This document shows, in pieces, positions 11,304-20,127 of a stretch of DNA of 64,000 bases. The translations under genes were made by a program, and so were the position numbers. Positions within the stretch are counted from its first letter, which is position 1. Every line of letters begins with the position of its first letter. The notes under the pieces were generated by a model. That model made no database searches. It had not been told where the DNA came from and saw nothing but the letters and a program-made list of their open reading frames with translations. The DNA comes from Hyphomicrobiales bacterium. Lineage in GTDB: Bacteria; Pseudomonadota; Alphaproteobacteria; Rhizobiales; Xanthobacteraceae. The stretch spans positions 1-64,000 of the forward strand of contig JAFKKG010000016.1 in the NCBI GenBank assembly GCA_017305715.1, in the 5' to 3' direction.

Positions 11304-12521
11304 TTATTTCGCCGCCATCGCCTTGGTGAGGTTTTCCGCGACCTTGTCGAGGAAGCCCGTGGTGGAGAGCCAGCGCTGGTCGGCGCCGACCAGGAGCGCG
11401 AGATCCTTGGTCATGTAGCCGGACTCGACGGTGTCGACACAGACCTTCTCCAGCGTGTCGGCAAACTTCGCCAGTTCCGCGTTATTGTCGAGCTTGGCGC
11501 GGTGCGACAGGCCGCGAGTCCATGCGAAGATCGACGCGATCGAGTTGGTCGAGGTTTCCTTGCCCTTCTGGTGTTCGCGGTAGTGCCGGGTCACGGTACC
11601 GTGGGCGGCTTCGGCCTCGACCGTGTTGCCGTCCGGCGTCATCAGCACCGAGGTCATCAGGCCGAGCGAGCCGTAGCCCTGCGCGACCGTGTCGGACTGC
11701 ACGTCGCCGTCGTAGTTCTTGCAGGCCCAGACATACCCGCCCGACCACTTCATCGCCGCGGCGACCATGTCGTCGATCAGGCGGTGTTCGTAGGTGATCT
11801 TCTTGGCCTCGAACTTCGCCTTGAACTCGTTGTCGTAGATCTCCTGGAAGATGTCCTTGAACCGCCCGTCATAGGTCTTCAGGATGGTGTTCTTGGTCGA
11901 CAGATAGACCGAATAGCCCTTGGCGAGGCCCTGGTTCAGCGAGGCGCGGGCGAAATCGGCGATCGAATCGTCGAGGTTATACATCGCGAGCGCGATGCCG
12001 GCGCCCGGCGACTTGTAGACTTCACGTTCAATCACCTTGCCGTCGTCGCCGACGAATTTCATCGTCAGCGTGCCCTTGCCGGGGAATTTGAAGTCGGTAG
12101 CGCGGTACTGGTCGCCGAAGGCGTGACGGCCGATGATGATCGGCTTGGTCCAGCCGGGCACCAGGCGGGGCACGTTCTTGCAGATGATAGGTTCGCGGAA
12201 TACCACGCCGCCGAGGATGTTGCGGATGGTGCCGTTGGGCGACTTCCACATTTCCTTGAGGCCGAATTCCTTCACCCGGGCCTCGTCCGGGGTGATGGTG
12301 GCGCATTTGACGCCGACGCCGACCTTTTTGATGGCGTTGGCGGCGTCGATCGTGACCTGGTCATTGGTCTTGTCGCGGTATTCCATCCCGAGGTCGAAAT
12401 ACATCAGGTTTACGTCAAGGAAGGGGTTGATCAGCTTGTCCTTGATGTACTGCCAGATGATCCGGGTCATCTCGTCGCCATCGAGTTCGACGACGGGGTT
12501 GGTCACCTTGATTTTTGCCAT
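11304..12521 (-). CDS. icd: NADP-dependent isocitrate dehydrogenase
   Basis: It converts isocitrate to 2-oxoglutarate, CO2 and NADPH in the TCA cycle. The 405-residue sequence is the eukaryote-like, homodimeric type: [20 protein letters not shown] at the N-terminus, the substrate loop [12 protein letters not shown], and the metal/substrate region with NYDGDVQSD and [14 protein letters not shown]. This differs from the E. coli-type enzyme and is normal for rhizobia. ATG at 12521 is the family start. It is separated from the hydrolase gene upstream by 140 bases, which must hold its promoter. Identity is firm. Confidence 0.97.
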   Translation of the reverse strand: MAKIKVTNPVVELDGDEMTRIIWQYIKDKLINPFLDVNLMYFDLGMEYRDKTNDQVTIDAANAIKKVGVGVKCATITPDEARVKEFGLKEMWKSPNGTIRNILGGVVFREPIICKNVPRLVPGWTKPIIIGRHAFGDQYRATDFKFPGKGTLTMKFVGDDGKVIEREVYKSPGAGIALAMYNLDDSIADFARASLNQGLAKGYSVYLSTKNTILKTYDGRFKDIFQEIYDNEFKAKFEAKKITYEHRLIDDMVAAAMKWSGGYVWACKNYDGDVQSDTVAQGYGSLGLMTSVLMTPDGNTVEAEAAHGTVTRHYREHQKGKETSTNSIASIFAWTRGLSHRAKLDNNAELAKFADTLEKVCVDTVESGYMTKDLALLVGADQRWLSTTGFLDKVAENLTKAMAAK

Positions 12522-12661
12522 GACGGAGGGGGCCTTTTTTGGAAAACCGCGCGGTGGTGCGGGGTTGCGTGATTATGCTCGGGCTATAGCACTGCAAACC
12601 GCCTGGCGAAAGCCAAGCCGTTATGCAGTTTCCGCCATCTTTTCGGTCAGAATGCGTGGGG

Positions 12662-14389
12662 TCAGAACGCCGCCTGCGTCGCCGTGCCCGCCACCACGTA
12701 CCAGGTCACGAACAGGCCGCAGATCAGGGCGCCCGGGAGGCTGGAGCCGGTCCGCCGCCAGGTGAAGGTCGCGACCACGGCACAAATGGCCAGCAGCGGC
12801 ACGAACTGGATGGCGACGATGGTCGAGAGCGGGACGAAGCCGGGATCCGGCAGCGGGTTGAACAGCTTTCCGGTCAGCCACAGCGTGCCATATTGCAGCG
12901 CCAGCAGCACGGTGAACCCCGATGTCAGCGCCAGGATGTTGGTGAGGTAGAGGGTGGCGCGGCCGGCTGCCATGGTCGAGAAATTCCGGTGCAGCACATG
13001 CAGCGCGATCACGAAAAACGCCGTGAACGGCACCAGGTAGATCAGGAAAATCAGGGCTTGTTTGGCGCTCATCAGTTTCAGCGCCACGATCCAGAACCGG
13101 AAGTCGATCTTGAAGGCGAGGTCGGCCAGCCACAGCGCCGCGTAACCGATCGCGACGGTCGCGACCGCAATAATGACCGACTGACCGATGATCCCGGCCC
13201 GGCTGGCCCGCTTGGGCGCGAACGGCATCAACGCCAGCGTGATCAGGGCATTGATGACGGCCCAGACCAGGATCTGGTTGGTGATCCCCTGCGGCAGCCA
13301 GGCCGATGGTTTGACAAAAGTGCCGGCCAGCGCAAAGGCCGGATAGTAGGTCAGCGCCGGGATGAACGCCGACAGGATGAAGGCTGTGGTCCAGCGCCGG
13401 CCGCTCGCGGCCGAATGGGCCGGCATGGTGCCGTCGGCGATCTCGGGGAGCCGCAGGCGGGAGTACATTTTGGCTTCCAGCAGGGCATCGAAGGCCCCGA
13501 TCAGGAGGGCGACAAAACCGAGCAGGGCGATCAGCGTGCCGATTTCCTTGCGGAACCAGATCTGGTTGTCGGATGGCAGCGGGGTGCCGCCCTTCAGCGT
13601 CCGGGCGAACCAGTCGAGGCTGTAGCCGATCGCCTCATGGGAGATGTGTTCGGCCGGGTGGGTGATGGCGGGGGTGTAGAGCACCCGCGCGGTTCCGTCA
13701 GCGATGTCGCCATAGACCTTGCCAGGTTCGACCGGCCCCTGGGTTCCGAACAGGGCCCACAATTTCGCGCTCTGGGTGACATCCCGGGCCCGATCGACGC
13801 CCCACATCAGGGTCGAAAACTCCTCATATTGGGCGAACACGAGGGCGACATTCCGCGGCCAGGTCGCGGTGCCATCGGCGGCGAACGGCTTGCCGGTGGA
13901 CGAGCCTTCAAGGACCATCGACTGGTAGTCGTTGGGCATGGCGGTTGCTGCGGCCAGCACGGTCCAGCCGCCCATCGAGTGACCCTCGAGGCCGATATTG
14001 GTCTTGTCGACGACGTCGAGGCTGCGGAGGTAAGCCAGTCCGTCCGGACCGCCGAACCCGTTCGCGAAGGCCGGCGGGTCGCTATAGCCGTGGCCGGTCT
14101 GGTCGAGGGCGAGGACCACATAGCCGCGGCGGGCGAATTCGATGGCAAAACCGTCCTGGGTTTCGCGCGAATTGATGTAGCCGTGCACCGCCAGAATCCC
14201 CGGCGCCGGAATCTGCGGTGTGGCGTTGGCGGGGATGTAGAGCAGGGCACTCATGGTGTTGCCCTTGGCGCCCTTGAATCTGACGTCCTGAATGCGAATG
14301 CCACCGGCGGTCTGGGTCAGATGGGCCAGCCATCCGCCGGCCAGAATGAGGAGGATACCGACAATCGCCAACGACCATCTGCCGCGCAT
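12662..14389 (-). CDS. Membrane protein with N-terminal alpha/beta-hydrolase domain
   Basis: The 575-residue protein starts with one membrane helix (LAIVGILLILAGGWLAHL), followed by an alpha/beta-hydrolase domain: GILAVHGYINSRE with the oxyanion region, ALDQTGHGYS, and the nucleophile elbow GLEGHSMGGW near residue 116. THPAEHISHEA may hold the catalytic histidine. After residue 270 there are about eight further hydrophobic segments, so the second half is a polytopic membrane domain of unknown role. The hydrolase domain probably faces the periplasm, judging from the N-terminal anchor. Substrate is unknown. The start at 14389 is the first Met before the anchor helix. It is divergent from the trmJ-like gene. 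Confidence 0.75.
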   Translation of the reverse strand: MRGRWSLAIVGILLILAGGWLAHLTQTAGGIRIQDVRFKGAKGNTMSALLYIPANATPQIPAPGILAVHGYINSRETQDGFAIEFARRGYVVLALDQTGHGYSDPPAFANGFGGPDGLAYLRSLDVVDKTNIGLEGHSMGGWTVLAAATAMPNDYQSMVLEGSSTGKPFAADGTATWPRNVALVFAQYEEFSTLMWGVDRARDVTQSAKLWALFGTQGPVEPGKVYGDIADGTARVLYTPAITHPAEHISHEAIGYSLDWFARTLKGGTPLPSDNQIWFRKEIGTLIALLGFVALLIGAFDALLEAKMYSRLRLPEIADGTMPAHSAASGRRWTTAFILSAFIPALTYYPAFALAGTFVKPSAWLPQGITNQILVWAVINALITLALMPFAPKRASRAGIIGQSVIIAVATVAIGYAALWLADLAFKIDFRFWIVALKLMSAKQALIFLIYLVPFTAFFVIALHVLHRNFSTMAAGRATLYLTNILALTSGFTVLLALQYGTLWLTGKLFNPLPDPGFVPLSTIVAIQFVPLLAICAVVATFTWRRTGSSLPGALICGLFVTWYVVAGTATQAAF

Positions 14390-14626
14390 GGACGTCTCCT
14401 CTTTTGGCTGCTTTGGATCCTGGGCCGTCGAACCGGCCGGCTGTTTATTTGCAGCTTCGCTTTGAGTGTGATTGTTAGCCTATCCGAAAGCAGGGCGCGT
14501 ACAAGCCACCTGCGGTTTGGCCCAATTGAGGCTTTGACCGAACTTTCGGAAACGCTACTAACCCTGTTGTCTGGCTTGAGAATTCCGGTTGCTGTCGTGG
14601 CCGGTCATCGAGACATGCAATGAGAC

Positions 14627-14682
14627 TTTGAATCAGGTGCTTCGCATCCTGATTCAAAACCTTCAGAAGTTGAATCAACTTC
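14627..14682. promoter_or_regulatory. Two perfect inverted repeats built around GANTC sites
   Basis: TTTGAATCAGG (14627-14637) and CCTGATTCAAA (14648-14658) form a perfect 11-bp inverted repeat with a 10-base loop. GAAGTTGA-A-TCAACTTC (14666-14682) is a second perfect palindrome 7 bases later. Together they contain three GANTC sites, the target of the CcrM cell-cycle methylase. They lie 30-85 bases before the trmJ-like start in the 322-base divergent gap 14390-14711. They may be an operator pair or a methylation-sensitive promoter element. Nothing else stands out in the gap. Confidence 0.5.
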
Positions 14683-14711
14683 CGAGCTTGAATTGGAAAG
14701 TGACGTGAGAA

Positions 14712-15911
14712 ATGTCCGGATCTGGGACCGATAAAACCAAGTCTGGTTTGGACTTAAGCGGACCTGTTGTGATCCTCGTCGAACCACAACTCGGCGAGAA
14801 TATCGGCATGGCTGCGCGAGCGATGGGCAACTTCGCTCTTTCGCGTTTAAGAATCGTGAATCCGCGCGATGGCTGGCCGAACGTCGCCGCGCAACGCGCC
14901 GCGGCCGGCGCCGACCAGATCCTGGAGAGCGCCGAATTGTTCGAGACGGTCGAGCAGGCGGTGGCGGATCTGACGCTGCTGTTTGCCACCACTGCCCGCG
15001 CCCACGACCAGGCCAAGCCGGTGGTCGGACCATCGGATGCAGCAGGTCAGATCGTTGCCCATGTCGCCCAGGGCGGCGGGGCTGGAATCCTGTTCGGCCG
15101 CGAGCGCTACGGACTCCAGAACGAGGAGGTCGCGCTCGCCAACCGGATCATCACCTTTCCGGTCAATCCCGGTTTCGCCTCTCTCAATCTGGCGCAGGCG
15201 GTGCTGCTGGTCGGCTATGAATGGTTCAAGCTCTCGACCGGCGGCGCGTTGCCGTTCACGATGCCGGAACATTCGGAGCCGGCTTCCCAGCACCAGATGC
15301 AGGCCTTCTTCGACAATCTGGTCCGGGAACTCGACAAGGTCGAGTTCCTGCGGCCCGCGGAGAAGCGGGAGACCATGCTGGTCAATTTGCGCAACATTTT
15401 CAGCCGGATGGACCCGACCAAGCAGGACATGCACACCCTGCATGGGGTCGTCATGGCGATCGCCGAGGGCCGCAAGGGTCCGGCCAAGGGCGGCGTGCTC
15501 GACGGCGAGCAGGCGACAAGGTTGCGCGCACTGTTGGCCGAACACGGGCAGGCGGCCTCGCCGGGCGAGAATGGAACCGTCCGCGGGCTGGCCCGGCTGC
15601 TCCGCCGTAACCCGACCGATGCCGAGCGGATGCTGTGGCAGGCGCTGACCCGGGACCGCCGCTTCGCCGGCCAGTTCAAGCGCCAGACCCCGGTCGGCCG
15701 CCACATCCCGGACTTCGTCTCCTTCGTGCACCGCATCGCGATCGAACTGGTCAATCCGGTTGAGTCGGAGGCGATCGTGGCCGACCGCGCCGGGCGGCGG
15801 ATCTGGATGGAGGCCCGCGACTACCGGGTGGTCGAGATGCGGGTGACGGATGTGGAGCGGGATCTGGAGGCCGAACTGGTGCGGCTGGAGGCGAGCCTTC
15901 AGGCGCAATGA
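14712..15911 (+). CDS. TrmJ-type tRNA/rRNA methyltransferase fused to a DUF559-like domain
   Basis: Residues 15-250 form a SpoU/TrmJ methyltransferase: motif 1 EPQLGENIGMAARAM with Asn30, motif 2 LFGRERYGLQNEE (128-139) and motif 3 NPGFASLNLAQAV (152-164), the trefoil-knot AdoMet site. TrmJ methylates the 2'-O of nucleotide 32 in tRNAs. Residues 290-390 match DUF559, a Vsr/restriction-endonuclease-like fold: RRNPTDAERMLWQAL, FKRQTPVGRHIPDFV and YRVVEM. The usual IELDGGQH is IELVNPVE here, so Asp334 and Glu345 remain but the third acidic residue is Val347; nuclease activity is unlikely. The appended domain may act as an RNA-binding module. The start ATG at 14712 has only a weak ribosome site. 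Confidence 0.85.
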   Translation: MSGSGTDKTKSGLDLSGPVVILVEPQLGENIGMAARAMGNFALSRLRIVNPRDGWPNVAAQRAAAGADQILESAELFETVEQAVADLTLLFATTARAHDQAKPVVGPSDAAGQIVAHVAQGGGAGILFGRERYGLQNEEVALANRIITFPVNPGFASLNLAQAVLLVGYEWFKLSTGGALPFTMPEHSEPASQHQMQAFFDNLVRELDKVEFLRPAEKRETMLVNLRNIFSRMDPTKQDMHTLHGVVMAIAEGRKGPAKGGVLDGEQATRLRALLAEHGQAASPGENGTVRGLARLLRRNPTDAERMLWQALTRDRRFAGQFKRQTPVGRHIPDFVSFVHRIAIELVNPVESEAIVADRAGRRIWMEARDYRVVEMRVTDVERDLEAELVRLEASLQAQ

Positions 15912-16004
15912 CCTCTTCGCGTCACTCGGTTAGCGGGATGGGGACTTGAGTGCGCGACCCTCTCCATTGCGTCGTCCCGCGGCCGGCTTTGCCACGGGCG
16001 CGCG

Positions 16005-17213
16005 CTACGCGGCGGCGCCGCGATCGACGGCCGCTGCCGTGGCTTTCTCTGTGAGCCGGCGCAGCGCCGCGACATTGGTGGTCGCAGAGGCCATGCGGCA
16101 GCGGGCCTTGCCCTCCGACTTCGCCTCGTAGAGGGCGGCGTCGGCGACCGCCAGCAATTCCTCGGCCTCGGTACCGTGCTCCGGGGAGACCGCGATGCCC
16201 ACGCTGACGCCGACCGTGGCTGAGACGCCGCCGGCTAGCTGATAGGGCATGGTGACGGTCTGGATGATGCGCTGTCCGACTGCCAGCGCCTGCTCGACGC
16301 CGGCGCGGCTCGCCAGGACCACGAACTCGTCGCCGCCCAGTCGCGCGATCACGTCGGTCTCGGGCAAAGCGCGACGCAACCGTTCAGCCGCCAGCATCAG
16401 CACCTGGTCGCCGGCTGCGTGTCCGTAGGTGTCGTTGACGGGCTTGAAATTGTCGAGGTCGAAGAACAGCAGCGCGAAGGGCTTGCCGTTGGCGGCGGAG
16501 GCTTCCAGCGCGGCGACGAAGCCCGCGCGATTGCGCAGGCCCGTCAGCGTGTCGTGATGCGCGAGATGGCCGTTCTCGCGCTCGGCGCGCATGGTCGCGA
16601 TCAGCATCTTGTTGAGGCGGAAAGCCGCCACCGTCATCGCCGACAGATAGAGCGGCACCTGCATGAACACGATGTATATCAGCGGCTCGCCGGCCAAGGC
16701 GGCGCCGGGCACGATCGGGCCGAGGCTGAGCAGGATCATGGTTCCGGCCAGACGCGGCGCGCTGAAATTGCGGAAGCAGATGCCGCCGACCATCGCCGCG
16801 GCCGACAACGCGGCCAGCATCGCGACCACCCAGTCGCCGCTCGCGAGGCTGATCAGGATACCAAAGCCGACGCTGGCGCTCCAGGCGACCGCTAGCAGAA
16901 GATGAAGGTCGGTCGGTGTCGGACGGCGTTCGCGCGCGGCGCGATGGGCAACGACCAGCACCGCCAGTCGCGACAGGCAGATCACCAGTTCGAGGATGAG
17001 CCAAAGGATGAACGGCGCGGTCGGCTCGCGGATCGCGATGACAGCCGCGACCGCGACCGTGTTGACCGCGCCGGCGGCGAACACCGGCAGCGAGCCGTAG
17101 AGGTCTGCGATCAGTGCCAGGCGAATGTCGTTCGGCACGCCCGGACCGGCATCGGCGAGCCAGCGCGTGAAGCCCCAGCGCGGCTGGCTGTATCGTCCTT
17201 TTTCGGACTGCAT
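16005..17213 (-). CDS. Membrane-bound GGDEF protein, putative diguanylate cyclase
   Basis: The 402-residue product has about six hydrophobic segments between residues 40 and 210 (for example FAAGAVNTVAVAAVIAI and MLAALSAAAMVGGICF), then a GGDEF domain beginning HHDTLTGLRNRAGF. DLDNFKPVNDTYGHAAGD and ARLGGDEFVVL (about 291-296) give an intact active site, so synthesis of cyclic di-GMP is likely. The inhibitory site normally reads RxxD five residues before GGDEF; here it is PETD, so product inhibition is probably lost. No EAL domain follows. The membrane part may sense an unknown signal. The start at 17213 is ATG; the gene stands alone. Confidence 0.88.
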   Translation of the reverse strand: MQSEKGRYSQPRWGFTRWLADAGPGVPNDIRLALIADLYGSLPVFAAGAVNTVAVAAVIAIREPTAPFILWLILELVICLSRLAVLVVAHRAARERRPTPTDLHLLLAVAWSASVGFGILISLASGDWVVAMLAALSAAAMVGGICFRNFSAPRLAGTMILLSLGPIVPGAALAGEPLIYIVFMQVPLYLSAMTVAAFRLNKMLIATMRAERENGHLAHHDTLTGLRNRAGFVAALEASAANGKPFALLFFDLDNFKPVNDTYGHAAGDQVLMLAAERLRRALPETDVIARLGGDEFVVLASRAGVEQALAVGQRIIQTVTMPYQLAGGVSATVGVSVGIAVSPEHGTEAEELLAVADAALYEAKSEGKARCRMASATTNVAALRRLTEKATAAAVDRGAAA

Positions 17214-17481
17214 TGTTGTTGTCCCGTCTCTTCACGGGCCAACTGACATCACCGGCCCTAACAGACTTTTAAGGCCTGTTCCGATGACGAGGCGTGCTTG
17301 ACGACCGGTAAACTCAGGGGACCGCGGGACGCGCCGACGATGGATACTGACGCACACTTGCGACGATTGGTTGCGAAAAATCCCGCGGCTGCACGCGTGG
17401 ATGGTGCAGGTCAGCCCAGCGGATCATCGTCGCCGGGGTCATCGTCGCCAAAAGATCAAGGAACGTTGCAGGTCCTCTGCG

Positions 17482-18144
17482 TCACACCGCGACGAGCTGC
17501 GCAGCGCCTGCCGTTCGTTTCGGCTTCTTCACCTTCGACGGCCCGAACAGCGATCCGGCGGCCAATCCTGCAGTGTCGGCGACGGCGGGATCCCGCGACA
17601 CCATGGCGGCGACGATGGCGCCGTCGATCAAGAGCGCCAGTTGATGCGCCAGGCTTTCGGGATCGGCCGCGCCCATTTCTCCGGCGAGCTTTTCGATGTG
17701 CGACAGCACCACCTTCTTGTGGCGCAGCGCGATGGCGCGGAACTGTTTTGCATCTTTGTCATGTTCAGCGACCGCGTTGATGAACGGGCAGCCGTAGAAG
17801 CGTTCTTCGCCGAACCAGCTTTTCAGCGCCGGAAAGATTCGCGTCAGCTTTGCCTGCGCATCGCCGCCGCCTTGCTCCATCGCGCCGATGAACCATTCGC
17901 GCCACGCCTTGCCCTCGCTCTCCAGCACGGCATGCACGAGGTTGGTTTTCGAGCCGAACAATTTGTACAGCGTCGTCTTCGCGGTGCCGGCCTCATGGAT
18001 GATGGCGTCGATGCCGGTGGCGTTGATTCCGTTCTTGCAGAACAAATGCGTCGCTGCGCTCAGCAGGCGGCCACGCGCCGATTCTTCGTCGTTTGCGCTG
18101 AGCGCTGCGGCGACAGCCTGTTTCTTCGAAACTGATTTGCCCAT
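17482..18144 (-). CDS. TetR/AcrR family transcriptional regulator
   Basis: The 220-residue protein has an N-terminal helix-turn-helix: RLLSAATHLFCKNGINATGIDAIIHEAGTA then KTTLYKLFGSKTNLV, the classic TetR recognition helix pattern. The C-terminal ligand domain is alpha helical, with a GCPFINAVAEHD segment common in a TetR group of short-chain/reactive-compound sensors. ATG at 18144 (MGKSVSKKQ) is favoured over upstream Mets that lack homology. It is divergent from the OsmC-like gene, with 232 bases between the starts, so it is the obvious candidate regulator of that cluster and of itself. The inducer is unknown. Confidence 0.85.
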   Translation of the reverse strand: MGKSVSKKQAVAAALSANDEESARGRLLSAATHLFCKNGINATGIDAIIHEAGTAKTTLYKLFGSKTNLVHAVLESEGKAWREWFIGAMEQGGGDAQAKLTRIFPALKSWFGEERFYGCPFINAVAEHDKDAKQFRAIALRHKKVVLSHIEKLAGEMGAADPESLAHQLALLIDGAIVAAMVSRDPAVADTAGLAAGSLFGPSKVKKPKRTAGAAQLVAV

Positions 18145-18316
18145 GGGCGACAGTAAATCGAACCGCGGCAAAATCATCAAGTCGCATCTTCATGCGCGCA
18201 AAATAATCGCGGCTGCGCGGCAATTGCATCGGCTTTGAGCAAGGTGCGGCTGATCAATTTCCGTGCAGCCACCGCTAAGCGGCGAGAGTAGTTCGGCTTT
18301 TGGTTTTGCTGGCGTC

Positions 18317-18332
18317 TGGCACGCTTCGTGCA
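18317..18332 (+). promoter_or_regulatory. Putative sigma-54 (RpoN) promoter of the OsmC-to-cyanase cluster
   Basis: TGGCACG-CTTC-GTGCA matches the consensus TGGCACG-N4-TTGCW with one mismatch (first T to G) and keeps the essential GG (18318-18319) and GC (18330-18331) exactly 10 bases apart. The predicted start near 18343 leaves a leader of about 34 bases to ATG 18377. A short inverted repeat ACCGTTCGGT lies at 18341-18350. An imperfect repeat GGTGCGGCTG/CAGCCACC (18243-18273) further upstream could hold an activator. RpoN control would fit a nitrogen-scavenging cluster ending in cyanase. Motif is seen; function is inferred. Confidence 0.6.
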
Positions 18333-18376
18333 GGAAACAGACCGTTCGGTATCCTACTCCCAGGGAGAAAACAACG

Positions 18377-18919
18377 ATGACCGCGGTCGCTCAGAAAACA
18401 GTGCTCACAGGCTGCCTCGCCCCGATCGACAAAGGCGGACTGGAGCAGCTCATCGCCAACGGCAAGGCCAATCCGAAGGTCATCAAGACCTTGAAATGCA
18501 AGACGGTGGCGGAGGGCAAGTTCCGCCACGCCAACTACATCCGCAACCTCGCGCCCTACATCGTCGACGAACCGCCCGGCCTGCTCGGCGACGACACCGC
18601 CCCCAATCCGTCGGAAGCCTCACTGGCCGCGCTCGGCTCCTGCCTGGCGGTCGGCCTCCACGCCAACGCGGTTCACCGCGGCTGGACCGTCAACAAGCTC
18701 GAACTCGAGCTCGAGGGCGATCTCAACATCACCGCGGTCTGGGGCACCGGCGACGTCAGCGAGAAGCCGGTCGGCTTCACCGACGTCCGCGTCAAGGTCG
18801 ACATGGTCTGCGAAGGCGTGCCGCAGAGCGAGATCGATGCGCTGGTGGCCCACGTCAAGAAATGGTCGCCGGTCGCCAACACGTTTACGCGCCCGGTCAA
18901 TCTCGAGGTCAGCGCCTAG
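18377..18919 (+). CDS. OsmC family protein
   Basis: The 180-residue product matches the OsmC/Ohr peroxidase fold: NPSEASLAALGSCLAVGLHANA carries the first cysteine and VRVKVDMVCEGVPQSEID the second, followed by VKKWSPVANTFTRPV. OsmC proteins reduce organic peroxides or, in some subgroups, bind small thiol or sulfur compounds. An N-terminal extension of about 35 residues (TGCLAPIDKGGLEQLI) precedes the common core. ATG 18377 follows the ribosome site AGGGAGA. It is the first gene of the cluster, 33 bases before an acyl-CoA-dehydrogenase-like gene, and behind a sigma-54-like promoter. The role in cyanate or sulfur handling is inferred from context only. Confidence 0.85.
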   Translation: MTAVAQKTVLTGCLAPIDKGGLEQLIANGKANPKVIKTLKCKTVAEGKFRHANYIRNLAPYIVDEPPGLLGDDTAPNPSEASLAALGSCLAVGLHANAVHRGWTVNKLELELEGDLNITAVWGTGDVSEKPVGFTDVRVKVDMVCEGVPQSEIDALVAHVKKWSPVANTFTRPVNLEVSA

Positions 18920-18952
18920 CCGAACGCGAAACACCGGGTGCGGGAGACGATC

Positions 18953-20068
18953 ATGGGTTCACTGGCTTTATCACGGGTCGAAGCGCTTGATCGGCCCGCA
19001 CCTTCGATATCAGACGAAGTGGCGCGGATCGCGCGGCAGGAATTGGCGCCGCTCGCCTCCGGCATCGATGCCGGCACGATCTATCCGGCCGAATTGCTCC
19101 GCAGCCTCGGCAAGGTTGGCGCGTGGCGCAGCCATGTCCCGCAGGAAGGCCCTGCCGATCTGCGCTGTGCCATCCAGTCGATCGCCGCGCTGGGCGAGGT
19201 CTGCGGCGCGACCGCCTTCATGGCGTGGTGTCAGAACACGCTGGTCTGGTATGTCGCGAACTCGAACAACCTGAAGCTCGCGCAGCGCTTCGGTGACGAC
19301 TTTTCGAGCGGAGCGCGGCTCGGGGGCACCGGGCTTTCCAACCCGATGAAGACCTTCTTCGGCATCGAGAAATTCAAGCTGAAAGGCCGCAAGGTCGAGG
19401 GCGGCTATGTCGTCAAGGGCGCGCTGCCCTGGGTGTCGAATCTCGGGCCCGACCATTTCTTCGGCACTATTTTCGAACGCGAGGACGAGCCCGGCAGCAT
19501 CGTGATGTTTCTCGCCGATTGTGCCGATCCCGCGGTCACACTGCAGCCCTGCAAGCCGTTCCTCGCCATGGACGGCACAGGAACGTATGGCGTCCAGTTC
19601 CGCGAATTGTTTGTGCCCGACGAATTGATCCTTGCGACGACGGCCGCGGCTTTCGTCAAGAAAATCCGTGCCGGATTCATTCTGCTTCAGGTCGGCATGG
19701 GGCTCGGTCTGATCAAGGACTGCATCCAGATCATGGACGAGGTCCATCCGCCGCTTGGCCACGTCAACCGCTATCTGCCGCAACAGCCGACCCAGTTCCG
19801 CGAACTGCATGCCGAGTTCGAGAAGGAGGCGATGGCGCTCGCCGCCGATCCCTACAATGCCGAGGACAGCTATTGGCGCCGCGTCATCGCGCTGCGATTG
19901 CGGCTTGGCGACGCCAGCGTCGCGGCGGCCCACGCGGCGATGCTCCATTGCGGCGCGCGCGGGTATTTGAAAAGCCACCGCGCCCAGCGCCGGCTGCGCG
20001 AAGCCTATTTCGTCGCCATCGTCACCCCCGCCACCAAGCAGCTTCGCAAGATGCTGGCCGGCGATTGA
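18953..20068 (+). CDS. Acyl-CoA dehydrogenase family flavoprotein
   Basis: The 371-residue protein has the three-part layout of the family: an N-terminal helical domain, a central beta domain (GGYVVKGALPWVSNLGP, FRELFVPDELI) and a C-terminal helical bundle ending HRAQRRLREAYFVAIVTPAT. The superfamily includes true acyl-CoA dehydrogenases and FMN-dependent monooxygenases acting on organosulfur or other small compounds (DszC, SfnC types). No fatty-acid genes are nearby; the neighbours are OsmC, rhodanese and cyanase, so oxidation of a small N- or S-containing substrate is more plausible than beta-oxidation. ATG 18953 follows GGGAGACGATC. The exact reaction is unknown. Confidence 0.8.
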   Translation: MGSLALSRVEALDRPAPSISDEVARIARQELAPLASGIDAGTIYPAELLRSLGKVGAWRSHVPQEGPADLRCAIQSIAALGEVCGATAFMAWCQNTLVWYVANSNNLKLAQRFGDDFSSGARLGGTGLSNPMKTFFGIEKFKLKGRKVEGGYVVKGALPWVSNLGPDHFFGTIFEREDEPGSIVMFLADCADPAVTLQPCKPFLAMDGTGTYGVQFRELFVPDELILATTAAAFVKKIRAGFILLQVGMGLGLIKDCIQIMDEVHPPLGHVNRYLPQQPTQFRELHAEFEKEAMALAADPYNAEDSYWRRVIALRLRLGDASVAAAHAAMLHCGARGYLKSHRAQRRLREAYFVAIVTPATKQLRKMLAGD

Positions 20069-20127
20069 GCCCAAAGGATTTTTTCGGTTCGACCCCAACT
20101 GCAACCCCAAAACAGGAGAGGCCTGCC

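Noticed and set aside
11265-12572. Plus-strand frame of 435 codons over icd
   Set aside because: Antisense shadow of icd.
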